Shown here piece after piece: positions 9,308-22,236 of a stretch of DNA of 64,000 nucleotides. This DNA comes from Cynocephalus volans (taxonomy: Eukaryota; Chordata; Mammalia; Dermoptera; Cynocephalidae). The DNA lies in assembly GCF_027409185.1 (NCBI RefSeq), contig NC_084462.1, positions 23,659,577 through 23,723,576 of the forward strand, written 5' to 3'. The position numbers and the translations under genes were made by a program. The notes below the pieces were generated by a model. The model was not told where the DNA came from, searched no databases, and saw only the letters and a program-made list of their open reading frames with translations. Every line of letters starts with the position of its first letter. Positions within the stretch are counted from its first letter, which is position 1.

Positions 9308-12300
9308 GGGACTTCCGATCAAGATGGTGGAACAGATGGTCCCTAGCATCACTCTCTCCCACAAAACAACTGATTTAAACTATAAAAACATAACATCAAG
9401 TGCATATAGAACGGGGAGACATCCAGCAGGGGAGGCAGAAGCTCCATGGAGACCAAATGCCCTGTGGGGCTGCTGTCACACGATGCAGCAGATAGGCTTC
9501 ACCGCTGCCACCCAGCTCCATTCCCAGCCCAGCCTAGTGCACAGAGGAGGGAGACGTCTAGCAGGGGAGGTGGAGGCTCCGCAGAAACCACACACTCTGT
9601 GGGGCCGCCACTGCATGATCCAGCAGGTAGGCTTCACTGCAGGCACCCGGCTCCATTCCCAGCCTGGCCTAGTGCGCTCAAAGCAGGGAGATGTCCGGCA
9701 GGGGAGGCAGGAACTCCACAGAGGACCCAACTATATGCTGCCTTCAAGAGATCCACCTCACCCATAAAGACACAACAGACTAAGAGTGAAAGGATGGAAA
9801 AAGATTTGCCATGCAAACAGAAAAGAAAAACGAGCTGGAGTAGCTATTCTTATATCTGATAAAATAGACTTTAAACTAAAAACCATAAAAAGAGACAGTG
9901 AGGGACACTACATAATGATAAAAGGACTGATCCATCAAAAAGACATAACAATCATAAATATGTACGCACCCAATGTTGGAGCAGCCAGATTTATAAAACA
10001 AACTCTATTAGAACTAAAGAAGGAAATAGACACCAATACCATAATAGCAGGGGACCTGAACACCCCACTGTCAATATTGATTGGATAGATCATCTAGGCA
10101 AAGAATCAGCAGAGAAACACAAGATTTAAACAAAATACTAGACCAATTGGACTTGGCAGATATCTATAGAACATTCCATTCAACAACCTGAGAATATTCA
10201 TTCTTCTCATCAGCACATGCATCATTCTCCAGGATAGATCACATGTTAGGTCACAAATCAAGTCTCAACAAGTTCAAAAATATTGGAATTATCCCATGTA
10301 TTTTTTCAGACCACAATGGATTAAAATTAGAAATCAATACCAAACGAAATTCTGGAAACTATACAAACACATGGAAATTAAACAGCATTCTCCTTACTGA
10401 CATATGGATCCAAGAAGAAATCAAACAGGAAATCAAAAAATTTATTGAAACTAATGAAAATAATGATACACCATACCAAAACCTGTGGGATACTGCAAAA
10501 GCAGTACTAAGGGGGAATTTTGTTACAATAAATGCTTACTTCAGAAGAATGGAAAGATGGCAACTGACCAACCTAACACTTTACCTTAAAGAACTAGAAA
10601 AACAAGAACAATCCAAACCTAAAGTTAGCAGATGGAAAGAAATCATTAAGATCAGTGCAGAACTTAATGAAATTGAAACCCAAAAAATAATATAAAAGAT
10701 CAATGAGTCAAAAAGTTGGTTTTTTAAAAAGATAAATAAAATTGACAAACCATTAGCCTGGCTAACCAAAAAAAAAGAAGAAAGAAGATTCACCTAACAA
10801 AAATTAGAAATGAAAAAGGTGATATTACAACTGATTCATCGGAAATACAAGGAATCATAAGAGACTACTATAAACAAATATACGCCAACAAATTGGAAAA
10901 TATGGAGGAAATGGATAAATTTCTGGACACACACAAGCTCCCAAAACTGAGCCATGAAGACGTAGAAAATCTGAACAGACCAAAAACAATAAAGGAGATG
11001 GAAGCTGTTATCAGAAGGCTCCCAACAAAGAAAAGCCCAGGACCAGATGGATTCACAGCAGAATTTTACCGAACATTCAAAGAGGAATTGACACCAATTC
11101 TTTACAAACTATTCCAAAAGATTGAAACAGGAGCAAATCTCGCAAACTCATTCTATTAAGCAAACATCATCCTGATACCAAAACCAGGTAAAGATATAAC
11201 CAAAAAAGAAAACTCTAGGCCAATATCCTTGATGAATATAGATGCAAAAATCCTCACTAAAATACTAGGAAACAGAATACAGCAACACATACATAAGATT
11301 ATTCACTACGATCAAGTGGGATTGATCCCAGGGATGCAAGTTGGTTCAACATACACAAATCAATAAATGTGATACACCATATTAATAAACTCAAACACAA
11401 GGACCATATGATCATCTCTATAGATGCTGAAAAAGCATTTGATAAAATTCAACACTCATTCATGACAAAGACCCTCTATAAGTTAGGTATAGATGGAAAG
11501 TATCTCAACATAATTAAAGCAATATATGATAAACCCACGGCCAATATCATCCTGAATGGGGAAAAGCTGAAAGCTTTTCCTTTAAGAACAGGAACTAGAC
11601 AAGGATGCCCATTCTCATCACTCCTATTCAACATAGTGTTGGAAGTACTAGCCAGAGCAATCAGAGAAGAGAAGGAAATAAAGGGCATCCAGATTGGAAA
11701 AGATGAAGTCAGACTGTCCCTGTTTGCAGATGACATGATCCTATATATCGAACAGCCTAAAGCCTGTAGAAAAAAACTCTTGGAGTTGATAAATTATTTC
11801 AGCACAGTAGCAAGATAAAAAATCAACACACAAAAATCAATAGCATTTATATTCTCCAATAGTGAACATGCAGAAAGAGAAATCAAGAAAGCCTGCCCAT
11901 TTACGATAGCCACCAAAAAAATAAAATACTTAGGAATTGAGTTAATCAAGGATGTGAAAAATCTCTATAATGAGAACTACAAACCAGTGCTGAGAGAAAT
12001 TAGAGAGGATACAAGAAGATGAAAAGATATCCCATGCTCTTGGATTGGAAGAATCAACATAGTGAAAATGTCCATACTACCCAAAGTGATATACAAATTC
12101 AATGCAATCCCCATCAAAATTCCAATGACATTTTTCTCAGAAATGGAAAGAACTATCCAGACATTTACATGGAATAACAAAAGACCACGCATAGCCAAAG
12201 CAATGCTGAGCAAAAAAAAAATAAAGCTGGAGGCATAACACTACCTGACTTTAAACTATACTACAAAGATATAATAACCAAAACAGTATGGTACTGGCAT

Positions 12301-13471
12301 TAAAAACAGAAACACTGATCAATGGAATAGAATAGAGAATCCAGAAATCAACCCACACACCTAGAGCCATCTGATCTTTGACAAAGGCACCAAGCCTATA
12401 CACTGGGGAAGAGACTGCTTCTTTAGCAAATGGTGCTGGGAGAACTGGATATCAATATGCAGGAGAATGAAACTAGACCCATACCTTTCCCCATACACTA
12501 AAGTCAACTCAAAATGGATTAAGGAATTAAATATACACCCTGAAACAATAAAACTTCTTAAAGAAAACATAAGAGAAACATTTCAGGAAATAGGACTGGA
12601 CACAGACTTCATGAATATGACCCCCAAAGCATGGGCAACCAAAGGAAAAATAAACAAATGGGATTATATCAAACTAAAGAGCTTCTACACAGCAAAAGAA
12701 ACAATTAACAGAGTTAAAAGACAACCAACAGAGTGGCAGAAAATATTTGCAAAACATACATCTGACAAAGGATTAATATCCTGAATATATAAGGAACTCA
12801 AACAACTTTACAAGAAAAAAATAAGCCACCCAATTAAAAAATGGGCAAAAGAGCTAAGTAGGCATTTCTCTAAGGAAGATATACAAATGGCCAACAGACA
12901 TATGAAAAAATGCTCAACATCACTCAGCATCCAGGAAATGCAAATCAAAACTATACTGAGATACAATCTCACCCCAGTTAGGATGGCTAAAATCCAAAAG
13001 ACTCTGAACGATAAATGCTGGCAAGGTTGCGGAGACAAAGGAACTCTCATATATAGTTGGTGGGACTGCAAAATGGTGCAGCCTCTATAGAAAATGGTAT
13101 GGAGGTTCCTCAAACAATTGCAGATAGATCTACCATATGACCCGGCTATCCCACTGCTGGTAATATACCCAGAGGAATGGAAATCATCAAGTCGAAGGTA
13201 TATCTGTTCCCCAATGTTCATCGCAGCACTCTTTACAATAGCTAAGAGTTGGAACCAGCCCAAATGTCCATCATCAGATGAGTGGATATGGAAAATGTGG
13301 TATATCTACACAATGGAATACTACTCAGCTATTAAAAAGAAGGAAATACTGCCATTTGCAACAACATGGATGGGCCTTGAGAGAATTATATTAAGTGAAA
13401 CAAGTCAGGCACAGAAAGAGTAATACCTCATGTTCTCACTTAGTGGTGAGAACTAAAAATAAATAAATAAA
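9308..13471 (+). mobile_element. L1 with 5' UTR joined directly to ORF2 (ORF1 missing)
   Basis: The element starts GGGACTTCCGATCAAGATGG, typical of an L1 5' end. Three copies of a roughly 120-bp 5' unit follow (about 9416-9725), then the sequence passes straight into ORF2 (CCAACTATATGCTGCC at 9727) with no ORF1. ORF2 continues to about 13420 but is interrupted by several stops and frameshifts. Recognisable parts are endonuclease (9786-10700), reverse transcriptase ([17 protein letters not shown] near 11035, [14 protein letters not shown] near 11725) and the C-terminal domain. The 3' UTR is very short. Confidence 0.85.
9786..13423 (+). pseudogene. L1 ORF2 (endonuclease/reverse transcriptase), broken
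   Basis: Six open pieces (9786-10088, 10243-10695, 10893-11159, 11369-11818, 12467-12784 and 13094-13423) follow the order of L1 ORF2p: endonuclease, Z region, reverse transcriptase with FADD, C-terminal segment. Stops and frameshifts separate them, so no working protein is possible. The close paralogue at 40459-44240 helps delimit it. Confidence 0.85.
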
Positions 13472-14014
13472 TTCACACACACTAAGTGAAAGAAGCCAGG
13501 CACAAAGGATACATATTTTATGATTTCATTCAGAGGACATTCTGTAAAAGCCAAAAATATAGGAATGGGAAAGTGTTGAAGGGATGGGAGGGCAGGTAGA
13601 TGACTACAAAGGGAACATACAGGGTAAGGTTTAGGGTGATGGAACTGTTCTGTGTGGTACTAGAGTGATGAACACATAGCTCTATGCATTTTTTCAAAAC
13701 CCAGAGAACTGTACACAACAGGAGTGAACATGAATACATACAAAAGTTAGCAAATCAACCAGAATGTTGGAAGAATTCCAGGATGAAATGCAGACTGTGA
13801 GAAAGAATCTAACTATACTATAAATATATTTAAAAGCCTCACTGAAGATGATGGAGCAGTGAGGAAAGAAGAGGAATGAAATAACTTCCTTGGAAAATGG
13901 TGTTTTGATGGGAAAACATAAGATTAAAGACAAAAGAAATTGTATATAAACACTGTGTTAATTTTTTTTTATGGGGATATGGGTTAAAAATTCTGAATCT
14001 GCTCTACATGTATG

Positions 14015-14400
14015 CTGGGTGCCTTGGGTTGAACGTCCCCCGAAAACTTAATCTCCACTGTAACTGTTGAGGGGGGGAAATCCTATTATGGTTAATGGAA
14101 AGGTGGGCTTTGAAGAGGTGATTAGATTGTAGGACCATGCTATCAAGAATGGATTAAAAATGGTGGTCAGGGGCATGCTTCTGAGGGCTTTAAAAAGAGA
14201 GTGAATGAGAAGGCTAGTCCCTGCTCTCTCTGCTCCACCATTTTTGCAATGTGATACTCTGCCATCACTGTCACCACCAGCAAGAACCGCAGCAGATGTG
14301 TTCCCTGTACATTGGACTTCCTGGCCTCCAAAACTGTAAGCAATAAATTTTGTTTTCTTTATAGATTTATAATTGCTGCTCCAAGAGCAGTAGAATAAGT
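14015..14400 (+). mobile_element. MaLR-type solo LTR
   Basis: The layout matches ERVL-MaLR LTRs: a CCCCCGAAAACTTAATC-like start, a 'GAAGAGGTGATTAGATTGTAGGACC' block, then 'AACTGTAAGCAATAAATTT'. It closely resembles the copy at 29665-30045. Ends are approximate. Confidence 0.65.
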
Positions 14401-14775
14401 TTGAGAAATGGCAGAATAAGCCATTAATGTGGCAGAATAAGCTTGAGAAATGCTACATAATAAATATTCCTTCTAATGAGTCAAATTACACATTAACGTA
14501 GTAAAGACTTGGAAAAGTCCTTAAGCAAAATTGAAAACTGACTATTAAAAGTTTATTCTTAATTTTGTATGTACATCAGAAGCATTGAAGTAGTTAGTGG
14601 GGCTTTATAAAAAATAAATACAAACACCTGGATCCCATCCCACACCATATGAGGCAAGAGGGGTCAATATTAAGACTCTAAAAAGAGGCAAAGAATTGTG
14701 AAGAATAAGATGGAATGAGAAGGAAAATAATTTTTTTTCTCAATTGAAGATGCAAGTTTTTCACAATAATAAGTA

Positions 14776-14859
14776 CAAGAGCACTTCAAAAAGTTGTGGG
14801 AAAATAGAATTTAAAAATAGTACAAATCTCTCCATGAACGTTTTGAAGTGCCTTTGGAG
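14776..14859. mobile_element. Short mariner-like MITE
   Basis: The 84-bp element is flanked by TA dinucleotides (14774-14775 and 14860-14861). Its ends are inverted repeats: AGCACTTCAAAAAGTTGTGG on the left pairs with CCATGAACGTTTTGAAGTGC on the right. It has no coding capacity, and such elements depend on a Tc1/mariner transposase in trans. Confidence 0.6.
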
Positions 14860-14917
14860 TATGAAGGGAGACTCATGAAGGCTTAAGAAAAGAGGGAAAG
14901 TTTTGGAATTGTTGCAC

Positions 14918-15332
14918 TGTAAAAGTTGACTATACAAATTAGGTCATTCTTATATCCAAACTAAATCAGAGTAGAGGGGTCAGGGGAAAAGCACTCAGGG
15001 CACATCGCACCTGCCCCCCAAATTTTCTACAAGCACAGCTGCTGAAATTATCTACTATAATCCTAAGGCCAGTTTTACCTAGTTGCTGCTAAAACAAACT
15101 GCCGTGACTCTAAGACTAGTTTTACCTACTGCCTTCACTCACCAATCAGAGCTTAACAACTTCCCCAAATTTTGCTAGTGCCAATTTTTCTTTCAAAAAA
15201 AAATACATGGCATTTCTCTTTCTAATAAAACTCCCAAGCTTTCTTTGTTCTTTGGACATACTGAAGACCACCTGTTCTGTGTGCATGCCTTGAATTGCAA
15301 TTCCATGTTTCCCAAATAAAATGTTTTGTTTT
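14918..15332 (+). repeat. 5' LTR of provirus B, left part
   Basis: It aligns with the 3' LTR at 34748 onward, for example the shared GGCCAGTTTTACCTAGTT and CACCAATCAGAGCTT. It ends CCCAAATAAAATGTTTTGTTTT, where provirus A begins. The remaining about 46 bp of this LTR are at 28500-28545. Confidence 0.8.
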
Positions 15333-15796
15333 TGTCAACCTAAATAACTAAGAGAAGTTCTCTAAAAGAATAATAAGTTTAATTGGGAATAGAACGTTGC
15401 AATGGGAGTATGTGTGCCACAGTAAACTATGTGTGTATTCAAGGAGGTAAAGGAAGACAAAGGGTTTTAAAAGAAAAAATTATAGAGGATAACAAAATTG
15501 TTTAGAGATAATTATCCTTGGCTACAAAGATCAATAAAAACAGCAATGTCAGTTTGCGGTTGGACAGGCAATTGCTGGGCAAATGTCCTTACAGAAGTAT
15601 TTTTTGAGTTTGTGATGGCCTCCATGGGAGTTGTGGCTTTGCATAGTCCTTTGTGATAGTTCTTATTACCAGGCATAAGAGAATAAGAATTCCCCCCTTT
15701 ATACTCTTTCCCCAGCTCTATTTGTCAGGGTTTATTTTTTTATTTTTTATTATTATTATTTTTAACAAATATGCCTTTATTTTGATTCTGAAAACA
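15333..15796 (-). repeat. 3' LTR of provirus A
   Basis: 464 bp. The minus strand starts TGTTTTCAGAATC and ends GTTGACA. It keeps a TATA-like GTATAAAG that is eroded in the 5' copy. The polypurine tract AGAGGGAAATGGGAA lies just outside it at 15797-15812. Confidence 0.82.
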
Positions 15797-15812
15797 TTCC
15801 CATTTCCCTCTT
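15797..15812 (-). promoter_or_regulatory. Polypurine tract of provirus A
   Basis: The minus strand reads AGAGGGAAATGGGAA directly before the 3' LTR start TGTTTTC. Confidence 0.7.
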
Positions 15813-16525
15813 TGATCTCTCTTTCTCTCTAAAAGCATCACTGACCAATTATCCTGTAGTTAGGTTTTGACGTTTCTTGCACAAGGATGAACCTGTCCTG
15901 GGTTGCTGGTCTGGTCCCACATAGGGGTGTGTGTATGGCAGCCAGGAATCAATGCAAAAACACTTTTAGCCACATTTGAGCAACAAGGGAGGTGTGAAGA
16001 GAGTGGCTTTCAGGCTAAGTTCAATGGCTGAAGTTCATTTTTAAGTTCAATTTTGTCATTCCTGTAGGTGTGCTATCATCTCAGAATGTTGGGCCAGCAT
16101 TCTTCTATTAGGATTTGTACCTCTGCAAAACGTTAGCAAGTAACAGGTATGAAGTTTAAAAAGGAAAAATACAAAGTAAAATTAACAGTAATATAACAAC
16201 CTCAGTTTGCATAATGGTTTTCAGCCATAAGCCTAGGCTTAAAGGAACCAATTGAATACATCAATGATTGTTATCCTGTCAAGTGAGAAAGGTAGACATT
16301 AAGAGGGGTAAGAGTATCATTATAATACGGAGTCTGATTCTGACGTCTTAGAAGTCAGTCATCTACAGCATGAAACTATCAACATTTCATCCTGGTTTGT
16401 GGATGAATGTCTCTGGTTATGCTATAAAACAGTTTGGTGAATTTTTTGTATAACCCATACATCAGGTACAAGACTTGTCCCTTAAAATTCATTTAGTTTC
16501 AGGTTACAGGCTTCAGGAATAAGGC

Positions 16526-16918
16526 TGATAGAGTTTGGATGTGTTGTCCTTACAAAGCTCATGTCAAAATCTGATCCCCAACTTGGCAATGTTGGGAGTG
16601 GTTTGGATTATGGGGGTGGATCCCTCATGAATAGATTAATGCCCTGAGGGTGGGGGTAGTGAGTGAGTTCTCACTCTTTTAGTTCCTGTGAGAGCTGGTT
16701 GTTTAAGGGACCCTAGATCCTACCCCCCCCTCACTTCTTCTCACCATGTGATCTGATTTTACCTGCTGGCTGCCTGCTGCTTTCTGCCATGAGTAGAAGC
16801 AGCCTGACACCCATGTCAGATGCAGCTGTCCCACAATCATGAGCCAAATAAAACTCTTTTTATAAATTACCCAGTTTCAGGTATTCTGTTATAAGCAACA
16901 CAAAAATGGACTAATACA
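16526..16918 (+). mobile_element. MST-like MaLR solo LTR
   Basis: It starts TGATAGAGTTTGGATGTG and ends GGACTAATACA, with AATAAAACTC and TATAAATTACCCAG before the end, as in MST-type ERVL-MaLR LTRs. It interrupts provirus A. Confidence 0.82.
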
Positions 16919-17958
16919 AGAGCAGTCCCCATTTTTTGTAATTCCATGAAAGAAAATTGGATTGGAGGAATCTAGAAAGATTTAGGATGTAGTTCAGTCT
17001 GCAGGTGGATAACAAAAACTCAAATACAATGCACATGCTACAATCTAATAACAGGTATATTACAGCTTTTCTTTAAAAACTTAACTTTTTCTATGTACAT
17101 TGGTCACATGAGGATTCCAGGTTTAAATACCTCTTGGGGCTAGGAAGCCAAACCAAGGCAGACTTTATATTTTACCTATAGTCTAAATGTTCCTGGGTCT
17201 TTCAGACAATGACAACTTTTATTTACTCACTGTAAGTCTGGGAACCCTTGAAGTCAGGCATTTTATCACATTTCACATGTGATATTTTAGTCATGTCCTT
17301 GGTAATATAACCAATGTTTCCAATTGTATTCTGTTATAAAGAGAGAGCAAATTCTTGTTGAACTTATATAAACAATCATATTGCCACAAAAAATATTCAT
17401 GCATAGTTTTTTTAATTATGGAGGATTAAATTAAAGAGAAAAAGCAAATGCTTCCATCTCTGTTCATAAAAGTACACTTTACAAAATTTCTGTAAAGTAT
17501 AGACAGCCTAAGAAAAAAGTTTTCTTAGATCTGGAAAACAAAACATATCAGTAAAGAACCAACAATATTTGAATAAAAATCACAAAAACATCCTCATCAC
17601 TTATTCAACATTATGTAATTATTTTTTGTTTTCCTTGATACTGATTAGCAGTTTTATAAACACATCTAGTTCTTTATTAGAGTACTGGAAAATTTTTATT
17701 TTGTTCATTGATCATAAAAACCTGTATTTATGAGTACTTGTTAGTCTATTCCAGATGCCTCAAGAGAAAATAAAAACCGTGGATGACAGAGATTTAGAAT
17801 AGCCATGGTTAAAATCTGATAAAACCTCATTATAATCAGCAATTGACCAGAAAGTTGGTTGTTCATATTTCATACAGCGTTTTAAGGTAACAACCAGCAT
17901 CATGACTGATGCTCCATCCCATCAGGACCATCAGCATCACATCAGGACCATAGGGCTT

Positions 17959-18312
17959 TTATAAATTTTGTATAACCTTTAGGATACTTACATCAATAAC
18001 ATAGCTGTACAAATATAACCTTAAAAAAGATTTAACATAACAACCAAGATTTTGATCAGTAACAGATTTTAAAATTTCATATAATTTTGTAACATTTATA
18101 TCAATAATATACCCATAAATATAACTAAAAGAATATCTAATGTCATTTACCATTTGACAATACTTCCCATATAATTTACCAAATAAGACTAATTTTTTAA
18201 TATCTCTACAAGATGAGAGATACTTCCTTAGAGGCTCTCCAGGGGCCCAACTGAAAAATTCCAAAGACTTAATTAGAATTTTGATATTGGGGAAGTCCAT
18301 CAAAGATGACAA
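17959..18312 (-). pseudogene. 117-codon open frame inside provirus A, function unknown
   Basis: This is the longest open frame in provirus A outside its insertions. The peptide is Leu/Ile/Tyr/Lys-rich with no motif I recognise. Its nucleotide sequence is homologous to 32600-32900 in provirus B, where the frame is broken. It is probably a polymerase-region remnant that is open by chance. Confidence 0.3.
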
Positions 18313-18904
18313 AATGTTTGGAACATTTGATCAAAACAGGGTCTAAGGTCACCATGAAATAGTCATTTATTTAACCAGAGTGATAATCAAAGGTTTTAAA
18401 AGCAATACAGAAAGTTACATGGATGTAAAACCTTAACCGCTTTAAGGCTCAGTTTTCTCAAGTAATCAAAAAACATAATAAAGACAACATGGGAAATTAT
18501 CTTGATAAAATGCAAAATCTTTGCTTTGTTTTTTTGTTTTTTAGGCCAGTTAACAAAAAGGTAAAGAAAAACATTCTGTAGTGTGATTGCCTCTCCTTAC
18601 GGAAGTCTTATTTAGATAACCAGTAATTAAAGCCCGATGAAGAGTATTTGAATTTAATCACACACAAGAAGAACATGTCCAAGGTTATAAGAGTACACCA
18701 TATTATAGAGGAACATAAACAAAAAATTAGTACCTTGAGCAGGTGAATACATGGCTCTGAGAAACAGCATGGGCAGTTTCCTGGTTGCATGGGACAATTT
18801 AGACACACCAAGAAGAGCCAGGAGTATGGAATCAAGTTACACTAGATGAAGACATTGCTCTTCAAAAGAAACACTTCAGTGTGAGGTTTTAACAGCAGTG
18901 TTAG

Positions 18905-19012
18905 AACTGGGGAGGGGGGGAGAGAGAGAGAGAGAGAAGGAAAGAAGGAAAGGAAAGACAGAAAAAAAAGAGGGAGAGAGAAAGGGAGGAAGAGAGGAAG
19001 GAGAAGTTTCGC
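18905..19012. repeat. GA-rich low-complexity tract
   Basis: About 100 bp of purine-rich (GAGA/GGAA) sequence in provirus A. Confidence 0.85.
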
Positions 19013-20410
19013 AGCTGAAGGAAAAGTTAGAGTTATCAGCAAGATAATATAAGAGGAGAAAGGCAGAGCAAATCACGTGCAGTGAGACACAGTAGAAGTT
19101 GAATTTCTGAGATAAAAATTTGAGCTTTGTTTATTTTTTCTATTGCTTTTTGGGTCTCTATTTCATTTAGTTCTGATCTGATCTTAATTATATTTTCCCA
19201 TCTACTCCCTTCAGGTTTGGATTGTTGTTTTTCAAGTTCTTTGAGGTGCAGTGTTAGGTCGTTTATTTGAAGTCTTTCTGTTCTTTTGATGTAAGCATTT
19301 ATTGCAATAAATTTGCCTTGTAGTACTGCTTTTGCAGTATCCCATAGGTTTTGGTATGATGTATCTTTATTTACATAAGTTTCTAGAAATGTTTTGATTT
19401 CCTGTTTAATTTATTCTTGGACCCATAAGTCATTCAGGAGCCTATTATTTAGTTTCCATGTATTTGTATAGTTTCCAGAGTTTTGCTTATTGTTTATTTC
19501 CAATTTTAGTCCACTGTGGTCTGAAAAGATACTTGAAATGATTTCAATTTTTAAAAATTTGCTAAGACTAGATTTGTGACCTGATATGTGGTCTACCCTA
19601 GAGAATGTTCCATGAGCTGATAAGAAGAAAGTGTATTCTTTAGTTGTTGGGTGAAATGTTCTCTATATATCTGCCAGGTCCAGTTGGTGTAAGGTGTAGA
19701 TTAAATCCTGTGTCTCTTTGTTGACTTGTTGCCTGGAAGATCTGTCCCATACTGAGAGAGGGGTGTTCAGATCACACACTATTAATGTATTATGGCCTAT
19801 TTCTTTCTTTAGGTCTAAGAGTGTTGCTTTATATATCTGGGTGCTCCAGTATTGGGTGCATATATATTTATGATTGTTATATCTTCCAGCTGGATAGATC
19901 CTTTTATCATTATATAGCACCCTTCTTTGTCTCTTTTTAGGTTTTTTGGTTTAAAGTCTATTTTGTCCAATATAAGAATAGCTACTCCTGCTCATTTTTG
20001 GTTTCCATTTGCATGGTATATTTTTTTCCATCCCTTAACTTTTACTCTGTGCGTGTCTCTACAGGTGAGGTGGGTCCTTGAAGACAGCACACACTTGGGT
20101 CTTGCTTTTTAATCCAATTAGTCAGTCTGTGTATTTTGAATGGAGAGTTTAGTCTATTCACATTTAGGGTAGTTATTGACAAGTGTTGCTTAATTCCTGT
20201 CATTTAATTGCTTCTTGTTTAGATGGTTTAAATATCTTTTGATCATTATTTCCCCTTCTGTTTCTCTTCATCAATGTTAGTTGGAAATTTAAGGTGGGAT
20301 GATTTAGCATCTTTCTCTTTCTTGCTGGAATAGAAAAGATAAACAAAACAAAAAGTTGGTTTTTCAAGAAGATAAATAAAATAGATAAACCATTAGCTAG
20401 ATTAACAAAA

Positions 20411-20450
20411 AAAGAAGAAGAAGAAGAAGAAGAAGAAGAAGAAGAAGAAG
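20411..20450. repeat. (AAG)n microsatellite
   Basis: About 40 bp of AAG units within L1 ORF2, grown from a lysine-coding run. Confidence 0.9.
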
Positions 20451-22072
20451 AGAGAAGACCCAAATAACAAAAATCAGAAATGAAAAGGGAGAAATTATAA
20501 CTGATACCACAAAAATACAAAGAATCATTAGAGACTATTACAAACAACTATATGACAACAAATATGAAAATCTGGAAGATATGGATAAGTTTCTAGACAC
20601 ATACAAACTACCAAGACTGAACCAAGAAGACAGAGAAAACCTGAACAGACCAATAACAAGCAATTAGATTGAAGCAGTAATTAGCAAACTTCCAACAAAG
20701 AAAAGTCTGGATCTGGATGGCTTTACAGCTGAATTCTATCAAACTTTTAAAGAGAAGTTAATACCAATTCTCCCCAAACTGTTCCAAACAATTGAATCAG
20801 AAGACTCTCCTAAACTCATTATGTGAGGCCAACATAACTCTGATACCAAAACCAGATAAAGGCACATCAAAAAAAGAAAATTACAGGCCAATATCCTTGA
20901 TGAATCTAGATGCAAAAATCCTCAACAAAATATTAGCAATCAGAATACAGCAACACATTTAAAAAATTATACACTATGATCAAGTGGGATTCATCCCATG
21001 GATGCAAGGATGGTTCAACATACAAAAGTCAATAAATGTGGTACATAACATGAACAAACTCAAGGAAAAAGACCATATGATTATCTCAATAGGTGCTGAA
21101 AAAGCATTTGACAAAATTTAAAGTCCTTTCACGATAAAGACTCTCAACAAATTAGGTATAGAAGGAAAGTATCTCAACACAATAAAAGCCATTTATGACA
21201 AGCCCACCACCAGTATCGTTCTGAGTGGGAAAAACTGAAGGCCTTTCCCTTAATAATAGAAACAAGACAGGGATGTGCACCCTCATCATTTCTATTTAAC
21301 ATAGCACTGGAGGTACTAGCCAGAGCAATCAGGCAAGAGGAAGAAATAAAGGGAATCCATATTGGAAAAGACAAAGTCAAACTTTCTCTATTCGCAGATG
21401 ACATGATATTATTTATAGAAAAACCTAGAGACTCTATCAAAAAACTCCTAGAGCTGGTTAATAAATTCAGTAACATTGCAGGATACAAAATAAATGCTCC
21501 CAAATCAGTTGCATTTATATACTCAAATAATGAACTAACAGAAAGAGAAATAAAGAAAGTAAGCTCACTTACAATTGTTGTGAGAAAAAAAAAAAACCTA
21601 GGGATCAATTTAACCAAGGAGGTGAAAGACCTCTACAATGAGAACTACAAACCACTTCTGAAAAATCTAAAGAAGACACAAAAAGATGAAAAGATATTCC
21701 ATGCTCTTGGATTGGAAGAATTAACATTGTGAAAATGTCTATACTACCCAAAGTGATCTACAGATTCAATGCAATCCCCATCAAAATACCAATGACATTC
21801 TTCACAGAAATGGGAAAGACAATCTTACCTTTCATATAGAACAACAAAAGACCCCAAATAGCCAAAACAATCCCGAGCAAAAAATAAATAAATAAATAAA
21901 GTCAGAGGTATAATACTACCTAACTTCAAATTATACTACAAAGCTATTGTAACCAAAACAGCATGGTACTGGCATAAAAATAGACATTCAGACCAGTGGA
22001 GTAGAATAAACCACCTCTCAGGCTTACAGCCATCTGATATTGGACAAAGGCAACAAAAATCTACATTGGGGA

Positions 22073-22236
22073 GGGCTGGCCCATAGCTCACTTGGGAGAG
22101 TGTGATCCTGATAACACCAAGGCCATGGGTTTGGATCCCTATATAGGGATGGCTGGTTAGCTCACTTGGGAGAGCGTGGTGCTGACAACACTAAATCAAG
22201 GGTTAAGATCCCTTTACTGGTCATCTTTCAAAAAAA
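22073..22236 (+). mobile_element. tRNA-Ile-derived dimeric SINE
   Basis: Two tRNA-like units in tandem: GGGCTGGCCCATAGCTCACT... and GGCTGGTTAGCTCACTTGGG..., ending TTACTGGTCATCTTTC plus poly-A. An 18-bp duplication AAAAATCTACATTGGGGA lies at 22055-22072 and 22237-22254. It is inserted in L1 ORF2. Confidence 0.9.

Larger units (their letters stand above)
8896..14010 (+). mobile_element. Old L1, split by the L1 at 9308-13471
   Basis: 8896-9307 resembles an eroded ORF2 start region. 13485-14010 resembles an old L1 3' end (GTGAAAGAAGCCAGGCACAAAGG...). The younger L1 lies between them, flanked by TTCAGACAAACTA (9295-9307) and TTCACACACACTA (13472-13484), an 11 of 13 match and a probable aged target duplication. 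Confidence 0.6.
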
